Below, in pieces: positions 43,701-50,432 of a stretch of 64,000 nt of DNA (position 1 is its first letter; each line of letters starts with the position of its first letter). Source of the DNA: Myxococcales bacterium (lineage in GTDB: Bacteria; Myxococcota; Myxococcia; Myxococcales; Myxococcaceae). The position numbers and the translations under genes were made by a program. The stretch lies in assembly GCA_020846875.1 (NCBI GenBank), contig JADLDB010000062.1:113508-177507 (forward strand), in the 5' to 3' direction. The notes beneath the pieces are model-generated. The model ran no database searches, was not told where the DNA came from, and was given only the letters and a program-made list of their open reading frames with translations.

Positions 43701-44180
43701 CTGGAGGTCTTCAGCGCGGCGGCGGTGGGGTGCCGCAAGAAGGTCGACGAAGCGGCCAACCCGCTGAAGGGGCCGCCCGCCGAGCGCGCCGTCAACGTAG
43801 ACGAGCTGAAGAAGAAGGCCGAGGCGACGCAGAACGCGGCGGACTTCGAGGCGGTGGGCCTGGCCTACCTGGGCGCGAACCAGGTGAACAACGCCATTCT
43901 CAACCTGAACCGCGCGGTGGAGGTGGACGACGCGCGCGCCTCGGCGCACAGCGCGTTGGGCTTCGCCTTCCTGTTGAACGGAGACGCGTCGGCGGCCCGC
44001 GCCGAGTATGCGCGCGCGCTGGAGGCGGATCCCACCTTCGACAAGGCCCGGGCCAACCTGGGCGCGATGCGCTGCCGCTTCTTCGACGTGGAAGGGGCCA
44101 AGCGCGAGCTGTCGGTGGTGAAGGACACCAGCATTCTGACTGGGCCGGACGTGGACCCGGAGTGGAAGTCGTGCAAGTGA
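40746..44180 (+). CDS. Large TPR protein, AgmU/GltD-like
   Basis: 1144 aa. The N-terminus has a short hydrophobic start (MALTPVVLAVALAQA) that is a likely cleaved signal. Long arrays of TPR-like helical pairs run through about 30-1100 (for example RQAELYVEKSRYVYYLQAE, VKFNIARAYYEDGEYKKSAELFKEFAL, AVEVDDARASAHSALGFAFLLNGDASAARAEYARALE). A Lys/Glu/Pro-rich insert at about 450-510 divides them. Size and repeat content match AgmU (GltD) of Myxococcus gliding and NfsD of the spore-coat system. In those systems it decorates the periplasm and connects inner- and outer-membrane parts. The assignment to this family is likely, the choice between gliding and coat is open. Confidence 0.72.
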   Translation: MMALTPVVLAVALAQAPNSRLENPLVTRAREKQDLIEKLRRDIFKVDRSLGETDKLIAKSRNAPYLPDLQFRQAELYVEKSRYVYYLQAETRPEGQKGAMVSPETKLLKQKAIQIYSRILREFPDFRDADKVTFYLAHEQRELGEFDNMLKTLGDLIKKYPSSPLRLDSEQILGDYWFDKADLKQAEDHYRAILDAQPSPVHDLARYKMGWIRINQANHAEAVTFFEAAAASAPLPGVDVSKALSIKREALLDLVYSYTESRPAKGAIQYFEKLSDSRATFSLALDKLGNRYFIKQQYEFAIPALRKLLEIQPDPELEVERVEKLYDSLKAAKGKVQPKPEDITFLARAAVQVKIDPTKDEVSRKKVLVELEEMSRDLSTSIHVQAQRKNDRALYLDAADAYERYLSLFRPRQYATVMMQNRADALFAAKRFPEAARQFEELAQYLDSARAGDAKGAKKDQPKPGDTLDVSKAGEAAGGKEGAKEAPAEKPKDPKLAAAASVASTAGTKTIGGEMKSHDEALYGALLSHYSSLKPGEVERMTAFEVADARQALKLLGAQFIARYPKNEHALEVKFNIARAYYEDGEYKKSAELFKEFALNHFDHKDAQVAGQLAFDSLRQLNDFKGIEEYGKAFMASNLPAPFKADVQKILTQTKSEALGELALKSSEETGDVITGLLKVADENKGQEIGEKALYGAFTAAREKRDMRKEKEIGERFIGEYPKSQFLSDVMLTLGRHAAESGRFDDAAAYFEQMGKHFAGDATGLDSLMASARLRIAMGDFPGAVKVLETTIEQAGARKAEVLVQLAQVYMKMKAPQKARTTAEQAMKLDKTNPTAAGIICEVAAQSPGEKLEPLIAMMTTVTNSPNGVGDDAAKGLWYIGDMLYRQYKAIPSDKVEDKVAALQQMQGVFQQAASMGSAEWAVASLWRIGNGLAHIADAVEATPVPPGLKPAEVEEFRNAVKQQVEPLKQQANGAYETCVARAEQLEVFSAAAVGCRKKVDEAANPLKGPPAERAVNVDELKKKAEATQNAADFEAVGLAYLGANQVNNAILNLNRAVEVDDARASAHSALGFAFLLNGDASAARAEYARALEADPTFDKARANLGAMRCRFFDVEGAKRELSVVKDTSILTGPDVDPEWKSCK

Positions 44181-44752
44181 GCAACCCCTGTCGGCGCCGC
44201 CAGGGCGCCGCGCTGTGCGTGGCTGGCCTGTGGCTGGCCGCGTGCGGATCCGTACAGCCTGGCAAGCCGCCGCCGAAGTACCGCCTCGAGGGCAGCGTGG
44301 GCCAGGTGATGGACCTGGGCTACGACGAGGTGCGGATCAGCCAGACGGTCCAGGACGTGTCGGTCCTCTTCGTGCGGGTCCTCCCGCTGGACTCCCTCAC
44401 CGCGGACGGCGGCTCGTCCAGCACGGTGGGGACGATCGAGGACTACCCGTTCAAGCTGGCGCTGGATCTGCGGGGCCAGCCGACGCCCATCGGCGTGCGG
44501 GTCGACCTGACGGAAGAAGACAACAACATGAACCAGCGGGCCGTGTTCTCGCGCAACGTGCGGCAGGATCCACGCATGTCTTTCCCCCGGGCCGTCCGCG
44601 GAACGCTGCTGATCAACCGGGATCTCGCCGACGACGCCGGCATTCCCAACGACTACGTGAGCGGTGACTTCCACGTCACCTTCGAGAACGGCATCGAGGC
44701 GGCCAGCGGCCGCACGGTGTTCGGCAACTTCAACGCCAAGGTGGTGCAATGA
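44177..44752 (+). CDS. Envelope lipoprotein of the Glt-like operon
   Basis: 191 aa from the GTG at 44177, which overlaps the upstream stop (GTGA). Signal with a basic n-region (CRRRQ) and lipobox LAAC (Cys near 24). The mature part is beta-like (YRLEGSVGQVMDLGYDEVRISQ, VSVLFVRVLPLDSL, PFKLALDLRG, YVSGDFHVTFENGIEAASGR). No known domain name comes to mind; in the Myxococcus systems a lipoprotein (GltK or similar) sits with the barrels in the outer membrane. Its start and stop both overlap neighbours by 4 bp, so it is a full member of the operon. Confidence 0.72.
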   Translation: MSNPCRRRQGAALCVAGLWLAACGSVQPGKPPPKYRLEGSVGQVMDLGYDEVRISQTVQDVSVLFVRVLPLDSLTADGGSSSTVGTIEDYPFKLALDLRGQPTPIGVRVDLTEEDNNMNQRAVFSRNVRQDPRMSFPRAVRGTLLINRDLADDAGIPNDYVSGDFHVTFENGIEAASGRTVFGNFNAKVVQ

Positions 44753-45381
44753 CGCGCCTGTCCATGGTCGGTGCGATCGCGGTGGCTGCGGTGTGCAGCG
44801 GGTGCGGCATCAAGCGCGTGCCCGGGAACATCCTCGAGAAGCTGCCGTACGAGGCGAAGATCGAGCTGCTGGAGGCAGAGAACGATCTCGCGCTGGCGGT
44901 GGATCGGGTGGACGAGGCGAAGAACGAATTCGAGCGGACCCGCAAGCAGATCCGCCGGGCGAAGGAGCGCCTCGACGCCGCCAAGAGCGAGGTGGGCCGG
45001 GCGGAGGACGATCTGTCGCGCGAGGTGGCGGAGCTGGCGGTGGTGGAGGCCGAGAAGCGGGTCGAGTGGCTGCGCGCAAGCCAGCGGATCAACGGCAAGG
45101 AAGAGGACCTGGCCGATCAGAACCTGGACTGCGCGTACACCCGGTACGAGCTGGCCCGCCTCAACGCCGCGCGCAAAGCCAAGCTGGAAGGGAGCGAGGC
45201 GCTCGATCCCGAGGTGTTCCAGGGCCAGGTGACGAGCTGCGAAGAGGACTACGCCGAGCTGAAGGAGAACCTCAAGGAGTCCAACGCGGAGGCGGAGCAG
45301 TTCCGGGCCGACTGGGATCAAGCCCGCGCCGCGCTGGCCAAGAAGACGTTCGACGCCCGCGCCAGCCCGTACGTCGAGTAA
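44749..45381 (+). CDS. Coiled-coil lipoprotein of the Glt-like operon
   Basis: 210 aa, ATGA overlap with the previous gene. Lipobox CSGC (Cys19). Nearly the whole mature protein is one charged alpha helix with heptad character (about 40-130, ALAVDRVDEAKNEFERTRKQ, RRAKERLDAAKSEVGRAEDD), then a Cys-containing turn and a second helix (about 165-200, CEEDYAELKENLKESNAEAE). An antiparallel coiled-coil hairpin in the periplasm, anchored by lipid, is expected. It may act as a spacer or clamp between TPR proteins and the membrane. Function is inferred only from position. Confidence 0.72.
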   Translation: MTRLSMVGAIAVAAVCSGCGIKRVPGNILEKLPYEAKIELLEAENDLALAVDRVDEAKNEFERTRKQIRRAKERLDAAKSEVGRAEDDLSREVAELAVVEAEKRVEWLRASQRINGKEEDLADQNLDCAYTRYELARLNAARKAKLEGSEALDPEVFQGQVTSCEEDYAELKENLKESNAEAEQFRADWDQARAALAKKTFDARASPYVE

Positions 45382-45390
45382 CCCGCCCCC

Positions 45391-47346
45391 ATGACGATGC
45401 TGACGCTCGCCCTGGCCGTCACGCTGTCCCAGCTCTCCAACGCCGAGCTGGAGGCGCTCAAGCGCACCGTGTCGGTGGAGGCCGCCGCGGTAGAGAAGAA
45501 CGCGGAGGACACCGACGCGCTCTACCGCCTGGGCCTGGCGTACCTGACCCTGGGGGACGCGAAGAAGGCGGTGAAGCCGCTGGAGACGTTGATCCAGAAG
45601 GACGCCGACTCCCTGGACGGCAAGCTGCTGCTGGCCCGCGCCTACAAGGCGTCGGGAGAGGTGGACAAGGCCAAGCAGCTGCTCGACCAGGCGCTGCTCT
45701 CGAAGCCGGACGAGTCGTCGCTGCACGCCGCCCGCGCGCAGCTGGCCCGCAGCCTGGACGACACCGAGACGGCGGTGACGCACTACCGGAAGGCGGTGGA
45801 GCTGTCACCCGACGACGCGCAGCTGGTCTTCAACCTGGGCGAGGCGCTGCACAAGAGCCGCAAGAACCTGGACGAGGCGATCGCCACCTACAAGAAGGCG
45901 CTGGCGATGGACGCGGAGCTGACCGACGCCAGGGTGAACCTGGGCAAGGCGCTGGCGGAGAAGGGGTTGTTCGGCGAGGCCAAGGAGATCCTCTCGTCGG
46001 TGAGCAAGTCCACGCTGGCCGACGCGGAGGCGCACTACAACCTGGGGGTGATCCTGGTGCGCGAGGGGGCGGTGGGGCAGGCGCTCACCGAGTTCGAGCG
46101 CACGCTGGCGATCAACCCGAAGCACGCGCCGGCGGTGAACAACCTGGGCGTGGCGTACGACGCGGTGAACAACACCAAGAAGGCGCTGGAGGCCTTCAAG
46201 AAGGCCACCACGCTCGATCCGACGTACGCCGAGGCCTGGTTCAACATGGGCATGAGCTACATGAAGCTGGATCAGGTGCCCGCGGCGACGAAGGCCTTCG
46301 AGCAGGCGCTCAAGCTGGAGCCGGATTCCTCGGGCCCCTACGTGCAGCTGGGCACGCTGTACCTGAAGCAGGGCAAGCGGGATCGCGCGGTGGAGGCCTT
46401 CAAGAAGGCGATCGCCGCCGGCGAGGCCGAGGACAAGAAGAACGCCGGCTTCCTGCAGTTGGTGAAGCTGTCCGATCGCAAGCGCAGCACCGACGCCTAC
46501 CGCGGCCTGGCGCTGGCCTACCTGGGCCAGGGCAAGGTGGACGAGGCGGTGGCTACCCTGAAGCAGGCGGTGGAGACGATGCCGAAGGACGCGTCGGCAC
46601 GGGAGGCGCTGGGGGACGCGTACCTGGCGCAGGGGAACTATGACGGGGCCATTGAGCAGCTCACCGAGCGCCTGGCGCTGGAGCCCACCACCGACGCCCG
46701 GCTGGACCTGGCGCGGGCCTGGGCGAAGAAGCGCGTCGCGAAGCAAGCCGAGCCGCTCTACAAGGAAGTCCTGAAGGCCGAGCCGGAGAACCGCGACGCG
46801 AAGATGGGGCTGGTGGATCTGTACCTGGCGATGGGGCGCTACGGCGAAGCGGAAATCGAGCTGAAGAAGGCGATCGAGAAGGACGCGAACGATCTGCAGG
46901 CCCTGGCGCGCTTCGGCATTCTCAAGTCGCGCATGGGGCGGCCCGATCAGGCGCTGGAGCCTCTGGAGAAGGTGGCTCAGCAGAACCCGCTGCTCTACGA
47001 CGCGCGAGCCGAGTACGCCTTCCTGCTCTTCCGCGGCGATCCATCGAACGCCGACCGCTGCATCATCACCATGACGGACATCCTCACCTCGGAGCCGCGG
47101 CACGTCTTGAGCCTGCACTACCTGGGCATGTGCCTGTACGCGCGGGATCAGAAGGCGCGGGCGGAGGAGACCTTCAAGGCGGCGCTCAAGGTGGATCCAG
47201 GCTTCGCGGCGGCGCACTTCTCCTTGGGCGAGCTCTACGAGCACGACGGGAAGAAGGACGAGGCGAAGAAGGAGTACGAGGCAGCGGCGAAGCTGGATCA
47301 CGCCGAGGCCCGCGACGCCCTGAAGCGCCTGGCGGCCGTCAAGTAG
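45391..47346 (+). CDS. TPR protein closing the Glt-like operon
   Basis: 651 aa, 9 bp after the previous stop. A short hydrophobic start (MTMLTLALAVTLSQLSNA) may be a signal peptide. About 15 canonical TPR units follow, for example LYRLGLAYLTLGDAKKAVKPLE, VVNNLGVAYD-type and AWFNMGMSYMKLDQVPAATKAFEQALKLEP, ending with FSLGELYEHDGKKDEAKKEYEAAAKLD. Such proteins scaffold protein complexes. It may correspond to the TPR protein GltE or PglI/GltI of Myxococcus, but repeats alone cannot decide. The operon ends here; the next gene is convergent with a 10-bp gap and no visible terminator. Confidence 0.75.
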   Translation: MTMLTLALAVTLSQLSNAELEALKRTVSVEAAAVEKNAEDTDALYRLGLAYLTLGDAKKAVKPLETLIQKDADSLDGKLLLARAYKASGEVDKAKQLLDQALLSKPDESSLHAARAQLARSLDDTETAVTHYRKAVELSPDDAQLVFNLGEALHKSRKNLDEAIATYKKALAMDAELTDARVNLGKALAEKGLFGEAKEILSSVSKSTLADAEAHYNLGVILVREGAVGQALTEFERTLAINPKHAPAVNNLGVAYDAVNNTKKALEAFKKATTLDPTYAEAWFNMGMSYMKLDQVPAATKAFEQALKLEPDSSGPYVQLGTLYLKQGKRDRAVEAFKKAIAAGEAEDKKNAGFLQLVKLSDRKRSTDAYRGLALAYLGQGKVDEAVATLKQAVETMPKDASAREALGDAYLAQGNYDGAIEQLTERLALEPTTDARLDLARAWAKKRVAKQAEPLYKEVLKAEPENRDAKMGLVDLYLAMGRYGEAEIELKKAIEKDANDLQALARFGILKSRMGRPDQALEPLEKVAQQNPLLYDARAEYAFLLFRGDPSNADRCIITMTDILTSEPRHVLSLHYLGMCLYARDQKARAEETFKAALKVDPGFAAAHFSLGELYEHDGKKDEAKKEYEAAAKLDHAEARDALKRLAAVK

Positions 47347-47356
47347 CGCCTCAGCC

Positions 47357-47818
47357 TCAGGCGTGGCACTGCTTGAACTTCCGTCCGCTCCCGCAGGGGC
47401 ACGGCGCGTTGCGCTCCACCTTCGTGCGCGTCACCGTCGGCGTCCCCGACGCGTACAGCCACTTCCCGTCGCGCTTCACGAAGCGCGACTTCTCCTGCAG
47501 CGTCACCACCGCGCCGTCCTCGAGGTAGCGGGCGGAAAACTCGACGGTCCCCTGCTCGTCCCCCACCCCGCCCGCTTCCTGCCCCTGCACCGTCAGGCCG
47601 AGCCAGCCCACGGACTTCGCCCAGCGGGACGTCTCGGCGCTCTCCTTCGCGTGAGACGGCGCGTCGTGGGTGGCCGCGAGGTAGTCGCCCAGGCCGCGCA
47701 CAAAGGCGCAGTAGCGCGATCGCATCAGAGCCTCGGCGGTCTCCGCGGGCACAGCGCCGTCGTGCCGGGGCGCGCAGCAGGCCTCGTAGCTGTCGCCCGA
47801 GCCGCAGGGGCAGCTCAC
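47357..47818 (-). CDS. ychJ: YchJ-family protein with SEC-C zinc motifs
   Basis: 153 aa. SEC-C type motifs stand at both ends: SCPCGSGDSYEACC at residues 2-15 and APCPCGSGRKFKQCH at the C-terminus, each a CxCx8CC/H zinc site. The middle is an NTF2-like fold (AEALMRSRYCAFVRGLGDYLAATH and VEFSARYLEDGAVVTLQEKSRFVKRDGKWLY). This is the UPF0225/YchJ layout; function unknown, perhaps nucleic-acid or ribosome-linked. The GTG start overlaps the stop of the NDH-2 gene upstream (GTGA), so it is its downstream operon partner. Confidence 0.9.
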   Translation of the reverse strand: MSCPCGSGDSYEACCAPRHDGAVPAETAEALMRSRYCAFVRGLGDYLAATHDAPSHAKESAETSRWAKSVGWLGLTVQGQEAGGVGDEQGTVEFSARYLEDGAVVTLQEKSRFVKRDGKWLYASGTPTVTRTKVERNAPCPCGSGRKFKQCHA

Positions 47819-49110
47819 GCCACCTTCTCCCGTTCCCGGGTGGTGGGCGCCGGCGCCGGCTGGAGAGGCGGGGTGACGCCGGTGATGAGGCGCGCACCGC
47901 GGCCGAAGGTGAACCACGCCCAGGCCCATTGGATCATCACCAGCAGCCGGTTGCGGAAGCCGACCAGGTAGAGGATGTGGATGAAGAGCCACGCCAGCCA
48001 GCCGAGGAAGCCGGAGAAGCGGAGCCGTCCCGTCTGGGCGATGCCAGCGGCGCGGCCCACGGTGGCCATGATGCCCTTGTCCAGGTAGCGGAACGGCGCG
48101 CGGGGCTTGCCTGCCAGCGCGGTGAGCACGTTGTCGGCGGCGTGGCGGCCCTGCTGAAGGGCGACGGGCGCGAGGCCGGGGAGCGTGCCTCCACCTTCCA
48201 CCTCGAAGGAGGCGAGATCGCCGATGACGTACGCCTCGGGGTGGCCGGGGATGGTCAGGTCGCTCTGCACCTTCACGCGGCCGGCGCGATCGAGCTCGAC
48301 GCCCAGCGCGCGAGCCAGAGGAGGCCCCTGCACGCCGGCCGCCCACAGCACGGTGCGCGCCGGGAGGAAGGCGTCGCCCAGCGTCACGCCATCGGCGCGC
48401 ACCGACGTGACGCGGGTGCCCAGGCGCACCTCGACGCCCAGCTTCTCCAGCGCGCGCCGGGCCGAGTCAGACAGGCGCTCGTCGAAGGCGGACAGCATGC
48501 GCGGGCCGGCCTCGACGAGGACGACGCGCGCCTTGCAGGGATCGAAGCGGCGGAACTCCTTCGCCACGGTGAAGCGGGCCAGCTCGGCGATGGCGCCGGC
48601 CAGCTCGACGCCGGTGGGGCCTGCGCCCACCACCACGAAAGAGAGCAACGCCTCGCGGGTGGCGGCGTCGGGCTCCGTCTCGGCTTCCTCGAAGGCGGTC
48701 AGCACGCGGCGGCGGATCTCCAGCGCGTCGTCGATCGTCTTGAGGCCGGGGGCGGCGGCTTCCCACTCGTCGTGGCCGAAGTACGCGTGGCGAACACCGG
48801 CGGCGATGATCAGCGCGTCGTAGCCCAGCGAGCCACCGTCCCGCAGGCGCACCTGCTTCTTCTGCAGGTCCACGCCGGCGACCTCCGCCATGCGCGTCTC
48901 GACGTTGGGGTGGCCGGCGACGAGGGAGCGAATGGGCGAGGCGATGTCGGCGGGAGAGAGTCCGGCGGTCGCCACCTGGTAGAGCAGCGGCTGGAAGAGG
49001 TGGTGATTCTGGCGATCGACGAGGGTGACGCGCACGGGCCCACGGGCGATCCGCCGCGCCGCGGCCAGCCCACCGAAGCCTCCACCGATGATGACGACGT
49101 GGGCCGTCAC
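47815..49110 (-). CDS. ndh: Type II NADH dehydrogenase (NDH-2)
   Basis: 431 aa; the GTG at 49110 is set by GAGGAGG just upstream. It passes electrons from NADH to quinone without pumping protons. The FAD motif VVIIGGGFGGLAAARRI is at about 5-21 and the NADH motif VVVGAGPTGVELAGAIAELAR near 165. TVLWAAGVQ, AYVIGDLASF and LQQGRHAADN are family blocks. The C-terminal ~60 residues are hydrophobic (WLAWLFIHILYLVGFRNRLLVMIQWAWAWFTF), an anchor to the inner membrane. Length is typical. Coupled to ychJ downstream. Confidence 0.93.
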   Translation of the reverse strand: MTAHVVIIGGGFGGLAAARRIARGPVRVTLVDRQNHHLFQPLLYQVATAGLSPADIASPIRSLVAGHPNVETRMAEVAGVDLQKKQVRLRDGGSLGYDALIIAAGVRHAYFGHDEWEAAAPGLKTIDDALEIRRRVLTAFEEAETEPDAATREALLSFVVVGAGPTGVELAGAIAELARFTVAKEFRRFDPCKARVVLVEAGPRMLSAFDERLSDSARRALEKLGVEVRLGTRVTSVRADGVTLGDAFLPARTVLWAAGVQGPPLARALGVELDRAGRVKVQSDLTIPGHPEAYVIGDLASFEVEGGGTLPGLAPVALQQGRHAADNVLTALAGKPRAPFRYLDKGIMATVGRAAGIAQTGRLRFSGFLGWLAWLFIHILYLVGFRNRLLVMIQWAWAWFTFGRGARLITGVTPPLQPAPAPTTREREKVA

Positions 49111-49229
49111 GGTGACCTCCTCCGTCGATTCATCACGAAGTGAGGGTGGCTTTGCCAGGGAGATCCCCTCGCACCTCATCGAGAACGCTGAACCTCGACA
49201 TCAGCTTCCCTTGCCCCACGCAGCTCGCA

Positions 49230-50432
49230 TCACCAGAACTTGAGGACGGTGCGGATCCCCGCGGTCAGCACGTTGGCGGGCCGGGTGTAGCGCCCGGGGA
49301 TCAGATCCTGCGTGCGGTAGCTGACGTACACCTGGAGGGGCAGGCCGACGCGCAGGAAGGACAGCGTGACGGTGCCCTTCACCAGGTTCTTCTCGCCCGG
49401 CTGCCAGAGCTTCTCGCGATCCCACGCCCACAGCGCCGAGTCCCCGTTCCAATACGACTGCAGGGTGCGGATGTGCGTGTACGCCAGGGACAAGGTGAGC
49501 AGCGGCGGCAGCGTCTTCGCTTTCTCCAGGCTGTTGCCGGAGACGATGGTGGCGCGGGTGGGCCCGATGATGGGCACCACGTCGACGCTCAGGGTGCCGC
49601 CCAGCCAGTCGCCGCCGTCGATCCAATACGTCTCGCCCACGTACGGCGCGGCGTTGGTGAGGAGCGGGTTGGTGGCGCCAGTGCCGGAGGTGTACCTGCG
49701 GGGGAGGCAGGCCGCGTAGAAGAGGTCCGCGCCCACGTTGCCGCGGGAGACGCCGTCGTCCTCGAGGAAGGGCTGGTCGGCCGACAGGTGCGCCTCGATG
49801 GTGCCGGCGGCGTGGAGCTCCCAGAGGTTGGTGCCGGCGCTGACGGCCTCTTCCGGATCCAGGTTGCTGCCGGTGGGGAGCGCGACCTGCAGGGTGCCGG
49901 CCCAGCGGAAGCCGGACGACTTCATCCACTCGAACTGGGGCAGCAGGTAGCGCGCGCCCAGGATGATGTCGGAGATGCGGCCGTGGTTGCCGCTCCACAC
50001 GTTGGGCACGCGGGGCTGGCCCATGCTGGCGGCCCAGGCCCAGAAGTCGTCCTCCGAGTACGCGCGGCCGAGCTGGCTCTGGTAGTCGCCGGGCTCCCAC
50101 GAGAGGTTGGTCTGGATGGTCGTGTCGAGGACGATCGGCAGGTAGACGGCGAGGCTGAGCTTGTCGGTGAGGCCGTACATCACCTGCAGCAGGAGAAAGT
50201 GAAAGGTGGCGTCGGGGCGCGCGCGCAGAATGCCCTGCAGGCCGCCGCCGGGCTCGTAGCGCGGCATCTCGGGGATGAGGGACACCGCGCGGCGCTCCCC
50301 GTCCCACTGCTTGTCGATGGTGCTGCGCATGTAGGCGAGATCGACCATCCAGGTGCCCTTCGGCAGCACCTGCGTCTCCATCGCGAGCGACGCCGAAGCC
50401 CACAGCACCAGCGCGAAGCCGAGGCGCTTCAT
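49230..50432 (-). CDS. Outer-membrane beta-barrel (transporter-like) protein
   Basis: 400 aa. Signal peptide about 1-17 (SLA). Repeated amphipathic strands are seen through the mature part (FHFLLLQVMYGLTDKLSLAVYLPIV, FRWAGTLQVALPTGS, LLTLSLAYTHIRTLQSYW, VTLSFLRVGLPLQVYVSYR) and it ends in Phe-Trp, an aromatic C-terminus fit for barrel assembly. The segment GLTDKLSLAVYLPIV is like that of 'transporter' barrel families found next to oxidases. The start overlaps the stop of the upstream C45-like gene (ATGA), so the two are coupled. Substrate unknown. Confidence 0.78.
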   Translation of the reverse strand: MKRLGFALVLWASASLAMETQVLPKGTWMVDLAYMRSTIDKQWDGERRAVSLIPEMPRYEPGGGLQGILRARPDATFHFLLLQVMYGLTDKLSLAVYLPIVLDTTIQTNLSWEPGDYQSQLGRAYSEDDFWAWAASMGQPRVPNVWSGNHGRISDIILGARYLLPQFEWMKSSGFRWAGTLQVALPTGSNLDPEEAVSAGTNLWELHAAGTIEAHLSADQPFLEDDGVSRGNVGADLFYAACLPRRYTSGTGATNPLLTNAAPYVGETYWIDGGDWLGGTLSVDVVPIIGPTRATIVSGNSLEKAKTLPPLLTLSLAYTHIRTLQSYWNGDSALWAWDREKLWQPGEKNLVKGTVTLSFLRVGLPLQVYVSYRTQDLIPGRYTRPANVLTAGIRTVLKFW

